Of a DNA stretch of 64,000 nt, positions 16,965 through 25,563 are shown in pieces. Each line of letters starts with the position of its first letter. Position 1 is the first letter of the stretch. The translations under genes and the position numbers were made by a program. Source of the DNA: an uncultured Ruminiclostridium sp. (lineage in GTDB: Bacteria; Bacillota; Clostridia; Oscillospirales; Ruminococcaceae); assembly GCA_947630175.1 (NCBI GenBank), contig CANRGJ010000006.1, forward strand, positions 62,001 to 126,000, given 5' to 3'. The notes beneath the pieces are model-generated. The model was not told where the DNA came from. It worked only from the letters and a program-made list of their open reading frames with translations, and made no database searches.

Positions 16965-17893
16965 CAGATATTTGCGTCCTCGGTGGGAACGGGCAGACGT
17001 TCGATTATCTCAGAAACCAGCTTTTCTCCGCTTGTCCCCCTGCATATCAGGCGGTGGGGAATAACGTATCCCGCCGCCTTCTGAACGTGGTCGGGCGTGA
17101 CGAAGGACGCTCCCTCCGCCGCCGCAAGCCCCTGGGACATTCTTTTCAGAGCCAGCATACCTCTTGTGCTGAGCCCAAGGGAAACGGACTCGTGTTCCCT
17201 CACCGCCGCCCCTATGTCAAGCATATAGTCCCTCACCGTTTCATTCACAGGGATATCTGCGGTTCGCTTTTGCATTTCTGTGAGCAGAGCGCCGTCCACT
17301 GCGGGCTGAAGACTGTCCACCGGGTGAGCGAAGCCTATCCCGTCAAGTATCTCCGCCTCCTGCGCCCTTGCGGGATAGCCGAGGCTCAGCCTTATCATAA
17401 ATCTGTCCAGCTGCGCCTCAGGCAGCGGGAAAGTCCCCGCCGTTTCCACAGGGTTCTGCGTCGCCATAACAATGAAAGGACTGGGCATTTTCAGCTCCTC
17501 GCCGTCGATGGTGGTCTGCTTTTCCTCCATACATTCCAGCAGTGCGGACTGAGTTCTGGGGGTAGCCCTGTTTATCTCGTCCGCAAGTAGGATATTTGTG
17601 AACACAGGACCCTTTCTCAGCACGAATTCCTGATTTTTCATATTGAAAAAATGTATTCCCGTAATGTCCGAGGGGAGCAGGTCAGGCGTCATCTGAACGC
17701 GCTTGAAATCACAGCCCAGCGTTTTCGCCAGCGACTTTGCAAGCACCGTCTTTCCCGTTCCCGGAACGTCCTCCAGCAAAACGTTCCCCCCTGCGAGAAC
17801 GGCGGCGGTGACGGCGGTTATTTCACCGTCCTTGCCCTTTATCACCTTTTTGACGTTTTCAATAATGCTGTCAGAATATTCCTTTACCGTCAT
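16964..17893 (-). CDS. MoxR-family AAA+ ATPase (second copy in operon)
   Basis: The 309-residue protein has Walker A (LEDVPGTGKTVLAK, GTGKT at 45-49), Walker B (ILLADEINRATPRTQ, near 101-115), the QNPVETAGTFPLPEAQLDRF sensor segment, and a C-terminal lid. MoxR ATPases act as chaperone-like motors that mature partner proteins, usually together with DUF58/VWA proteins. The ATG overlaps the transglutaminase gene stop (ATGA, four bases) and the stop overlaps the following DUF58 gene. It is clearly paralogous to the MoxR proteins at 21954 and 33699. Confidence 0.93.
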   Translation of the reverse strand: MTVKEYSDSIIENVKKVIKGKDGEITAVTAAVLAGGNVLLEDVPGTGKTVLAKSLAKTLGCDFKRVQMTPDLLPSDITGIHFFNMKNQEFVLRKGPVFTNILLADEINRATPRTQSALLECMEEKQTTIDGEELKMPSPFIVMATQNPVETAGTFPLPEAQLDRFMIRLSLGYPARAQEAEILDGIGFAHPVDSLQPAVDGALLTEMQKRTADIPVNETVRDYMLDIGAAVREHESVSLGLSTRGMLALKRMSQGLAAAEGASFVTPDHVQKAAGYVIPHRLICRGTSGEKLVSEIIERLPVPTEDANI

Positions 17894-20751
17894 TTTTTTG
17901 CTTTCCTTTCATTTTTCGTTTTGCCGAACAGCTTTATTCTCAGTCTCAGCCTTTGCATAAACTTCATATCTCCCGATATTTCACGGTACAGGGAGGAAAC
18001 GAAAGCGTACGCCGCACCTCTTTCCTCCTCGTCAAAAACAGGCTCCTTGTCAAATTCCGCTTTCTCGAACAGCGGTATCATCTCGCTGAAGGAAACAGAC
18101 CGCTTCAGCATTTTGTCCGCCCTGGCGGCAAATTCCGAGGGAGTTTCCCCGTTTCTCTGCACCGCCCCTTGCGTTTTCAGCAGAGTCAGCGTAAAGCCCA
18201 GCATATCGCTTACCGCCCTTTGCGGTTCGCCGCTTTTAAAGAATTTCATCTGCCGTTTTTCCTTTTTGCTCAGCAGCTTGAACGCACCCCTCACAGACAT
18301 AAATATAACGAATATCAGCAGCAGCGCTCCTGCAATAATAAGTATCAGCTTTATCGCCTGCGGATCTATTGCCGTTTCATTTTCATTTCCAACCGGCTCT
18401 GAGCTGTTTTCTCCCGTGGGAGTGGTGGCGGCGCTTGTCTGACTGCTTGAAGAAGTTGCGGTGGTGGTAGTAGTTACGCTTGTGGTGGTATCCTCAGCGG
18501 TTATCGACGTGGTCTCGGAGGGAGTTGTGGTCTCGTCCTCAGATGGCAGAGTCTCTGAGGGTTCGGTGACGTAGGACAGGTGGTCGCTTGCTGGTCTGCC
18601 GTCGGGGGGAGTGGGGTCGTAGGCTATCCAGCCCAGCCCGTCAAAATACACCTCTACCCATGCGTGCAGGTCTTTTTTGGTCAGAGAATATTTAAACGGA
18701 TTGTTTTCATCTCCCTGCTGTGCCTTTCCTCCTACGGTAAAGCCCGTGACATATCTTGCGGGAAGCCCCATTTCCCTCATAGCAAGGCACATAACTGTTG
18801 CAAACAGTGCGCAGTGCCCCTCCTTTGTCTTGGTGAGGAAATTATTAACATAAGAGCCATCTGAGAAATTGTCCGCTGTGAGGGAATAAGTGTAATCCTT
18901 ACCCGACGCCAGATATTTCTCCATATCCGCCGCTAACTGTCCCATATCGGGGAGGGGGAGGACGAAATCTGCATAAACATCTCTTGACAGCAACAGCGGT
19001 TCGCCCGAACTGTCACGCAGCAGCGGGAATTGATATATTCCGGGTGCCTCAGGAGAAACGGTTTGTTCAGCTGAAATATCAATGCTGTAACCGGAGTATT
19101 CCAGAAATTCGCTGATGAAATCGTCTATACATTCTTTTTCCTCCTGGGGAACGGAAGTGTAGTAATCGTAAACGAACTGACGGTATATCGGAACGTATCT
19201 TTGGTAATCATAAATGCTTGTGGGGATTGAGCTGTCCCAGTACGCCTGTACGTTCTGATAGCTGTCGGTCTGCGCCGCCAGCTGAGCCAGCCTTACCTTT
19301 TCAAGATCGTCCTGATACAGCACCGCCGTTTCCATTGATTTAACGCTGCCCTTGTCCGCCACTGCGGTAAAGTCGCCGTACACGTTAAAATACTTGTTTT
19401 CCCTGAACGTAAGTATATACGGCGTTCCCCCCATAAGCAGGGTGTTTATCCTCCTGAGATAATTCACCTTGACAGTGCGCGGGAGAATGTACTTCAGATT
19501 GTCATAATAATATCCGTCTGCCGAGGCTTTGTACATCAGATAATACTGTATTTCGGGAGTATAGGCGGACAGCACCGTGTCCATATCCACCTCTTTATCG
19601 TAGGGATACTCCATTTCATATTTAATGTTTTTATAGTCCAGACTTGAAATGGACTTCCAGTTGTTCCCGTCAAAATCGTAGCCCACGTCCCCCCGCAGGT
19701 ACATTTTGTCCCCTGTGGAGGTGTATACTTCCGCAACCGTTTCGTCGCTGTTCTCATCGTCATCATGCGATATACTGCCCGATATGTTAAGCTTTCCCCC
19801 GTCTGCGGAGAAAAATCCTCCGTAATCCGAGCCGCCCAATGAAACGTTGAAAGTATCATATATCCAGTCGCCGATATTGCCGCCCAACTCTGTGAACCAC
19901 TGTATTACCTCGTCAAATTTCAGCGAGCCGCCACGAGGAAAGGCGGAGCCTGCAATTGCGCCGCACAGGATAATTACGGTGGTTGTGATAATTGACTGAG
20001 GAACGTACCGCCCGAAATATCTCGTTTCGCTTTTTATCTTGTCTATTCCCTTGAGCCGCTTATTTTCCCTGCGGAAGAATTTGTCCTCCCTGAACACGTC
20101 GGGCAGCGTCCCCGCAGACAGCCTTACCCTTGCCGCTTCACAGCTTGCCGCAGCCCTCATTCCCACAAGGGCCGACACAAAGATGAGCATAGGCAGTGAA
20201 AAATGCAGCTCGTTGCCTAAAATTGCGGGAGCCGCCGATATTGCTACGACAGCGGCGGGGAAGTACCACTTGAATCTTCTCACCGAGCAAGCGCCGCATA
20301 CAGCGCCGAACACCATTCCTATCAGCACTACAAAGTCAAACGCCTTTTCCATAGCACTGGTGCCGAAATACACGCTGTTCTTCGACGCTATCGTAACCAC
20401 TGAATCGTAAAAGATAACTGCGGAGGAGCATATCGAGGAATAGAACGAATGTAACGCCCACCCCGCAAGGACAGCCGATATTATAACGACATATCTTGTC
20501 TTTATGCAGCTTAGCAGTATGAAAAATATAAGACAGCTGACCGCACTGCATACCGCTGCCGTGACGTTTGCCGATCTTGTAGTAAAAATACTTATGCACA
20601 AGATACCCGAAACGCTCAGCAGACACGCCAACAAGGCCCTTACGATGTAAATGCCGAAAAAGCGTTTATCGAAAGAGCCGTTTTCATTTATGAAATACGG
20701 GAAATTGAATATGGTAAGTGTACTGTCTTTGTCTTTGCTTTTGCTTTTCAT
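17890..20751 (-). CDS. Membrane transglutaminase-like protein with DUF4129-type tail
   Basis: The 953-residue protein begins with about six membrane helices (to about residue 265), continues with a long outer part holding the transglutaminase-like domain, then a Ser/Thr-rich linker (about 715-785, TTTT-type repeats), one more helix near 796-815, and a cytoplasmic tail of about 130 residues. The catalytic triad is complete: C647 in EGHCALFATV, H696 in DLHAWVEV and D712 in AYDPTPP. These proteins act outside the membrane as protease-like or crosslinking enzymes; the substrate is unknown. It lies between a MoxR-DUF58 pair upstream and another downstream, all on one transcript. Confidence 0.9.
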   Translation of the reverse strand: MKSKSKDKDSTLTIFNFPYFINENGSFDKRFFGIYIVRALLACLLSVSGILCISIFTTRSANVTAAVCSAVSCLIFFILLSCIKTRYVVIISAVLAGWALHSFYSSICSSAVIFYDSVVTIASKNSVYFGTSAMEKAFDFVVLIGMVFGAVCGACSVRRFKWYFPAAVVAISAAPAILGNELHFSLPMLIFVSALVGMRAAASCEAARVRLSAGTLPDVFREDKFFRRENKRLKGIDKIKSETRYFGRYVPQSIITTTVIILCGAIAGSAFPRGGSLKFDEVIQWFTELGGNIGDWIYDTFNVSLGGSDYGGFFSADGGKLNISGSISHDDDENSDETVAEVYTSTGDKMYLRGDVGYDFDGNNWKSISSLDYKNIKYEMEYPYDKEVDMDTVLSAYTPEIQYYLMYKASADGYYYDNLKYILPRTVKVNYLRRINTLLMGGTPYILTFRENKYFNVYGDFTAVADKGSVKSMETAVLYQDDLEKVRLAQLAAQTDSYQNVQAYWDSSIPTSIYDYQRYVPIYRQFVYDYYTSVPQEEKECIDDFISEFLEYSGYSIDISAEQTVSPEAPGIYQFPLLRDSSGEPLLLSRDVYADFVLPLPDMGQLAADMEKYLASGKDYTYSLTADNFSDGSYVNNFLTKTKEGHCALFATVMCLAMREMGLPARYVTGFTVGGKAQQGDENNPFKYSLTKKDLHAWVEVYFDGLGWIAYDPTPPDGRPASDHLSYVTEPSETLPSEDETTTPSETTSITAEDTTTSVTTTTTATSSSSQTSAATTPTGENSSEPVGNENETAIDPQAIKLILIIAGALLLIFVIFMSVRGAFKLLSKKEKRQMKFFKSGEPQRAVSDMLGFTLTLLKTQGAVQRNGETPSEFAARADKMLKRSVSFSEMIPLFEKAEFDKEPVFDEEERGAAYAFVSSLYREISGDMKFMQRLRLRIKLFGKTKNERKAKK

Positions 20752-20767
20752 TTAAGCTCCGTTTGTT

Positions 20768-21964
20768 TTAGTTGTCCCATATGGCATTAACTGCCTCAGC
20801 AATTTTTTCTTCGGAACAATCGGGCGATATGCAGGCGGCTTTTACGCCGCCAAGACGACCCAGCGCCGCCTTGCTTTCCTCCGATACCTCGGTGAGCAGG
20901 ACGGAAACTCTGTGTTCCTCCGAAAGATTTTTTATCACAGCGTACAGCTTTTCGTCCATGACAGGCGTTACAAGGATAACGGCGCTGTATTTGCGGTAGC
21001 CGTCAAAGCTTTCCCGCGCTATATCCGCAAGCTCAGGCCCATCGTCGTAGGTCTCAAGCCCCGCCGTCATCACCGCCGCGTCAAAAACTCCGTCTGTGGA
21101 GCTTACGGGAAAATATTCCGTTCCATTCTCACGGCTGTTGTAACAGCACAAGACCGTCTGCATCTCACGCTTTACCGCAAAAAGCATAGCCGCAAGACTG
21201 CTTTCCAGCGTCAGGTCGGAATAGTCCTCCCTCGCGTCGGGGTCGTTCCCAAAGCCTTTAAGGTCGCAGAAAACTGCAACGCTGTCGTCCTGCCCCTTTG
21301 TGTGCTGCCACACCATATAGTCCTCCTGCTTTGAGGACAGCTTCCAGTGTATGCGCTTTATATCGTCCCCGTCGGTATATTTGCGGACGTAGCTTTTTTC
21401 TCCCGCAGTGGAATTTATCGCCTTGAGATTTGTGTCGTCGCTTTGGGAAACCAACCGCTTGTCGTCGCCGCTTACGCTGAATATCTTTGGCAGTACGGTA
21501 ACCTTTTTGCTCAGTCCCAGCTTTTTCGTCAGCCTGAATATTCCGAACATATCGTAAACCGCCGCCTTGTCCAAGGTCAGCGTGTATTCTCCCCTGTGCT
21601 TCGTGCCGAAAACGATGTTGAAGCTGCGTGTTTTCAGCGGCGGCAATGAGAATATCATTCGTATATCCTTCTGCTCCGCCGATGCGGGCATAGACGCATA
21701 CAGAACTCCCGTGGACAGGGGCAGTATAAATCTGTCGGTTATAGGGATCCTTACCTTCAGATTTTCACCCCTTACAGGCATTTCCGCCCTGCTGTCCATC
21801 TGCACCTTCAAAGCGGCAAGCTGTATCAGCGCGATTATCAGCGACACCAGGGGAGCAGCTATTACCGTTATCAGCAATACCGAGGAAAAATGCCCCGCAT
21901 ACATCTGTGTTGCGGCTATGGATAACACCAGTATCAAAGCATATATCAAACGATTAACCGCCAT
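20768..21964 (-). CDS. DUF58 domain protein (first copy in operon)
   Basis: The 398-residue protein has two N-terminal membrane segments (about 4-45), a beta-rich middle, and the DUF58 core with the diagnostic string VRKYTDGDDIKRIHWKLSSK near 190-210, followed by a VWA-like fold (AVFCDLKGFGND). DUF58 proteins partner MoxR ATPases; the gene begins 11 bases inside the upstream moxR gene and is followed after 16 bases by the transglutaminase gene. The three form a standard MoxR-DUF58-transglutaminase set. Confidence 0.9.
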   Translation of the reverse strand: MAVNRLIYALILVLSIAATQMYAGHFSSVLLITVIAAPLVSLIIALIQLAALKVQMDSRAEMPVRGENLKVRIPITDRFILPLSTGVLYASMPASAEQKDIRMIFSLPPLKTRSFNIVFGTKHRGEYTLTLDKAAVYDMFGIFRLTKKLGLSKKVTVLPKIFSVSGDDKRLVSQSDDTNLKAINSTAGEKSYVRKYTDGDDIKRIHWKLSSKQEDYMVWQHTKGQDDSVAVFCDLKGFGNDPDAREDYSDLTLESSLAAMLFAVKREMQTVLCCYNSRENGTEYFPVSSTDGVFDAAVMTAGLETYDDGPELADIARESFDGYRKYSAVILVTPVMDEKLYAVIKNLSEEHRVSVLLTEVSEESKAALGRLGGVKAACISPDCSEEKIAEAVNAIWDN

Positions 21965-22928
21965 TGTTTTCCTGAGCCTTTCTCAGCGGGTGCATAAGGC
22001 TTTTTCTCACGTCCTCAAGCACCTTTTCGGGAGTTGCCCCCTTCATTCTCGCCTCCTGCTTGAGGTGTATCCTGTGGGGAAGAACAAAGGGTATCAGCGC
22101 AGACACGTCCTCAGGCACAACATAAGTTCGCCCTGAAATAAGTGCCAATGCCTGTGCGCTCCTCATCAGCGCCAAGGACGCTCTGGGGCTTGCCCCCAGC
22201 ATAATGTGAGGGTGTGTTCTCGTAGCGGACACGAACTGCACTATATACCGATTTATCGCCTCGTCCACGTTCACCTGTCCCGTAAGCATAGAGAACAGCT
22301 TTAGCTCCTCCGCCGTGCATACGGTGTTCACACTTTCCATAGGATCGCCTGAGGAACGGTTGGAGATTATTTTCAGCTCCTCTTCGGGAGAGGGGTAACC
22401 CACGCTTATCTTTATCATAAAACGGTCAAGCTGTGCTTCAGGCAGAGGGAAAGTCCCCACAAAGCCAAGCTCGTTCTGCGTTGCGATAACCATAAACGGC
22501 TTAGGCAGCGGATAGCTCACGCCGTCCACCGTCACATTATGCTCCTCCATCGCCTCCAGCAGTGCGGACTGCGTTTTTGGGGAGGTACGATTTATCTCGT
22601 CCGCCAGAAGAATGTTTGTCATAGACATTCCGGGGCGGAACTCAAACTTGTTGCTCTCCTTGTTGAACAGATTGAACCCTGTTATATCCGAGGCGGTGAC
22701 GTCAGGGGTGAACTGCGCCCGCTTGAACTGCAAGCCTGTCGCTTTTCCCAGCGCCTTTGCAAGGGTGGTCTTTCCAGTGCCCGGTACGTCCTCTATCAGA
22801 ACGTGACCCCCTGCCAGCAACGTTACCACCAGCATCGTGATGATATCTCTCTTTCCCACAATGACCTTTTCCACTTCGTCTATCGTGGCGTTCAGCTTTT
22901 TATATACCTGTTCACTGCTGATTTCCAT
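21954..22928 (-). CDS. MoxR-family AAA+ ATPase (first copy in operon)
   Basis: The 324-residue protein shows Walker A (EDVPGTGKTTLAKAL), Walker B (ILLADEINRTSPKTQSALLE), a QNELGFVGTFPLPEAQLDRF sensor block and a lid with GASPRASLALMRSAQ. It is the first gene of a six-gene leftward operon. AAAGGATAT lies before the ATG, and a good promoter lies about 75 bases upstream. In the family such ATPases remodel or insert partners (here the DUF58 and transglutaminase proteins). The same cassette recurs at 33.7-38 kb in opposite orientation. Confidence 0.93.
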   Translation of the reverse strand: MEISSEQVYKKLNATIDEVEKVIVGKRDIITMLVVTLLAGGHVLIEDVPGTGKTTLAKALGKATGLQFKRAQFTPDVTASDITGFNLFNKESNKFEFRPGMSMTNILLADEINRTSPKTQSALLEAMEEHNVTVDGVSYPLPKPFMVIATQNELGFVGTFPLPEAQLDRFMIKISVGYPSPEEELKIISNRSSGDPMESVNTVCTAEELKLFSMLTGQVNVDEAINRYIVQFVSATRTHPHIMLGASPRASLALMRSAQALALISGRTYVVPEDVSALIPFVLPHRIHLKQEARMKGATPEKVLEDVRKSLMHPLRKAQENNGG

Positions 22929-23000
22929 ATGTAAAATATCCTTTCATGGGATTTTCTTGTAGTGATAAATGGGATATTGCCGCTAAAAGCAATATAAAAA

Positions 23001-23029
23001 ATTATATCATACTTTTTATTTAAAATCAA
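23001..23029 (-). promoter_or_regulatory. Promoter of the six-gene MoxR/DUF58 operon
   Basis: On the minus strand TTGATT (23029-23024), 17 bases, TATAAT (23006-23001), with an extended TG before the -10. The leader then contains a small hairpin (ATATTGC/GCAATAT) before the ribosome binding site. Confidence 0.8.
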
Positions 23030-23083
23030 TGCCTTGCCGCAGTTTGTAACCGAATTGTAATTTTTGCCCGCATTAAAAAAAGA

Positions 23084-23111
23084 AAAAAAGGAGAGAAGCT
23101 CTCTCCTTTTT
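23084..23111 (-). terminator. Terminator of the GH74-like gene
   Basis: A 12-bp stem (AAAAAGGAGAGA with its complement) and tight loop, followed on the minus strand by a T-run, lies just past the stop of the leftward lipoprotein gene. Confidence 0.85.
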
Positions 23112-23127
23112 GTTTGATTTAAAAATT

Positions 23128-25353
23128 TCAGCTTTCAAGACTGCACACAGCAATACCCAGTCCAACCGTGCTGATATAGCACCTTCCGCATATGTTGCTG
23201 TCGCCCTTGATAAAGTGACCGTTGCCCATTCCGCCGAACTGATATTCGGTGGAAACTACGCTCCAGCTTTGTCCTCCGTCCACCGACCAGTAAATGCCCA
23301 GCGGGTCGTCAGCAGTGGGTCTGCCCCAGATATATATTGCCTCCTGCTCGTCTGATACGCCTTTTCCCACGCCCACGCCAAGACAGCCTGCGGCGCTGTC
23401 AAGCCTTGTGAACGTCTTTCCGTGGTCAGTTGACACCTGAAGTCCCATAGCGGGGATATACACCAAGCCCTCCTTATAAGGCGAAACGGTGACTCTCGAG
23501 CTGCTTGCAAAGAAGGTCAGCGTTTCGGTAAAGGTTTTTCCTCCGTCCTCGCTGACGTAGAAGGAACCGCTGCTGCTGGCATATACGTAGTCGGGATTTA
23601 CCGCGTCTGAAACGACGCTGCTGGTGATATAAATACCTGTTGACTGCTCCCAGGTCTCGCCATAGTCGTCGGTGTAGTAAAGTACCGCGGCTCCGTCAGG
23701 CGACCAGAAGAAACGCTTTCCGTCGGCGGTAACGCCGCATACGCCCTGATTTGCGCCGTTTGAGGGATTGCTCTTAGCCTGCTGCCAGGTCTTTCCCCCG
23801 TCAAGGGTGTACCAGAAGCCCACTGCCGAGCCGTCGCCGCCGCATTTTACCCATACGTCCCTGTTCTGCATAGCAACAGCTATATCGGTCATAGCGCCGG
23901 CCGCACTGCTGTGCATAGTGCCGTAGGTGAACGGGTCGTCGTTAACAAAGCCGTCATAGTCCAGCACGGCGGATATCAGCGGACCGTCTGGGAGAGATAC
24001 CAGTCCCATTGGGACCGTTTCCTCCAGCCCGCAGGAATCGAAATAAAATTCAGGCGCTTCGTCCCAGATATTTCCGCAGGCAAATATACCGTTGCCCGAC
24101 GTTACCTTTATCGCATTTTCGTTGAAAGGATCTATGCAAAGACAGCCACTCCAGTGTATAGCCGCCGAGTTTATCCAGCTGACTTCGCTTTCCTTGAATT
24201 TCATCGTGTCGTTTATGCAGGTCCAGCTCGCCCCGCCGTCCGAGGTGACATAGAACTGGTCGCCGAAAGCGCCGTTAGGCTGTTCCATCCAGATACATTC
24301 GGTGACCGCCACCATTTTGTTCGGGTCGGAGGGAGAAACTGCAATGTCGCCGAAGGATTGCTTTGAGGGGGAAATATCGGTAAATTCTCCGCTGGAAATG
24401 CTGTATTTTCTGATACCGCCCAGACTGCTCCCCCAAGGACCCTCGGTGTTTGCGTAGGTTATAAGGATATTGCCCTGTCCGTCAAGGCGCATACGCTGAG
24501 GGAACAGCCCCTGGGGAGCGCCCTCAACGCCTTTCCATGTCTCGCCGCCGTCCTCGCTCACCAGCATATTTTCCTGCTTCGTGGCGGAAATGCCCGCGAA
24601 TATCCTTGTGCATTTAGAGCCGTCGGAGGACTCAGGGTCGATAACTATCGTGCATACCCCGTTTCCGTTTATAGTATTGACGCTTGCCGCCTGAGCAAGT
24701 CCGTCCATCGTTTCCCAGGTCTTGCCGCCGTCAACGCTCTTTATCAGTCCGCCTGTTCTTCCGCCGACGTAAATTATATCGTTGTCAACGGGGTCTATCG
24801 CTATGCGCTCGCCGTTCTGGCGTCCCATTCCGTTTCCGCTGGCGGTTATCTTGTCGGTAACGTCCACTATCTCAAAATTCTCACCGTAATCCTCCGAGAT
24901 CATAACGCAGGTCTTTCCGTTGCTGAAATAGGACGTTCCCGCCAGAAGATACAGCTTGTTTGCCTCGTCAGGGTCAACTGCAAGTCCGTCTATTCCCATA
25001 AGACCCACGTTTTCCTCGCTTATGCGGTAGGCGAGGGACACCCATTTTTCCTTTTCCTTGTCCCAGCGGTAAGCTCCGCCTACGTCAGTTCTTGCATAAA
25101 ACAAGCCTTCCTCGCAGGTGGAGAAAACGCCTGTGACGTAACCGCCGCCGCCCATAGCCATCTGGCTGAAGCTCCATTCCCCGTCGGGGACTGATGGCGT
25201 CTGACTTTCACTGCCGCTGTCACTGCTTTGAGAGCCCTGCTGTGAATTATCGCCGCTTTGGTCGGGCGTATTTGTATTATTTGCGCAGGAGGTGAGCATA
25301 AACGCCGCTATCAGCAGCGCCAGTCCCCTTGCCGCATTTTTTCTTATGTTCAT
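23128..25353 (-). CDS. GH74-like xyloglucanase-type beta-propeller lipoprotein
   Basis: The 741-residue protein has a lipoprotein signal with lipobox LTSC (Cys23) and a Ser/Gln/Asp-rich linker (25-57), then two stacked propeller halves built from BNR-type repeats (SVDGGKTWE, SEDGGETWK, TSDGGASWT, TLDGGKTWQ, SVDGGQSW). The start of the propeller reads GGGGYVTGVFSTCEEG...YARTDVGGAYRWD, the GH74 hallmark, and D90 in ARTDVGG matches the first catalytic Asp of xyloglucanases. GH74 enzymes cut the beta-1,4-glucan backbone of xyloglucan. As a membrane-anchored outer enzyme it would supply galactose-bearing oligosaccharides; the alpha-galactosidase and galM elsewhere fit that theme only loosely. It is monocistronic with a terminator. 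Confidence 0.85.
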   Translation of the reverse strand: MNIRKNAARGLALLIAAFMLTSCANNTNTPDQSGDNSQQGSQSSDSGSESQTPSVPDGEWSFSQMAMGGGGYVTGVFSTCEEGLFYARTDVGGAYRWDKEKEKWVSLAYRISEENVGLMGIDGLAVDPDEANKLYLLAGTSYFSNGKTCVMISEDYGENFEIVDVTDKITASGNGMGRQNGERIAIDPVDNDIIYVGGRTGGLIKSVDGGKTWETMDGLAQAASVNTINGNGVCTIVIDPESSDGSKCTRIFAGISATKQENMLVSEDGGETWKGVEGAPQGLFPQRMRLDGQGNILITYANTEGPWGSSLGGIRKYSISSGEFTDISPSKQSFGDIAVSPSDPNKMVAVTECIWMEQPNGAFGDQFYVTSDGGASWTCINDTMKFKESEVSWINSAAIHWSGCLCIDPFNENAIKVTSGNGIFACGNIWDEAPEFYFDSCGLEETVPMGLVSLPDGPLISAVLDYDGFVNDDPFTYGTMHSSAAGAMTDIAVAMQNRDVWVKCGGDGSAVGFWYTLDGGKTWQQAKSNPSNGANQGVCGVTADGKRFFWSPDGAAVLYYTDDYGETWEQSTGIYITSSVVSDAVNPDYVYASSSGSFYVSEDGGKTFTETLTFFASSSRVTVSPYKEGLVYIPAMGLQVSTDHGKTFTRLDSAAGCLGVGVGKGVSDEQEAIYIWGRPTADDPLGIYWSVDGGQSWSVVSTEYQFGGMGNGHFIKGDSNICGRCYISTVGLGIAVCSLES

Positions 25354-25563
25354 ATTTTTCGCCTTTCTCTGATGATTTCGGTTTTATATTGGTATTTTAT
25401 CATAATGAAGCGTTTTTTTGTATTGCCATAAGCTACAAAAAAGGATTTTCTTTTTTGTATGAAATTACCGCCGAAAAATTTTTCCGTAAACATTTTTATT
25501 TTTTCACAGATATATCACAATCGGGGGATAAAATATACTTAGTAATCAGAAAGGACTGAAACC

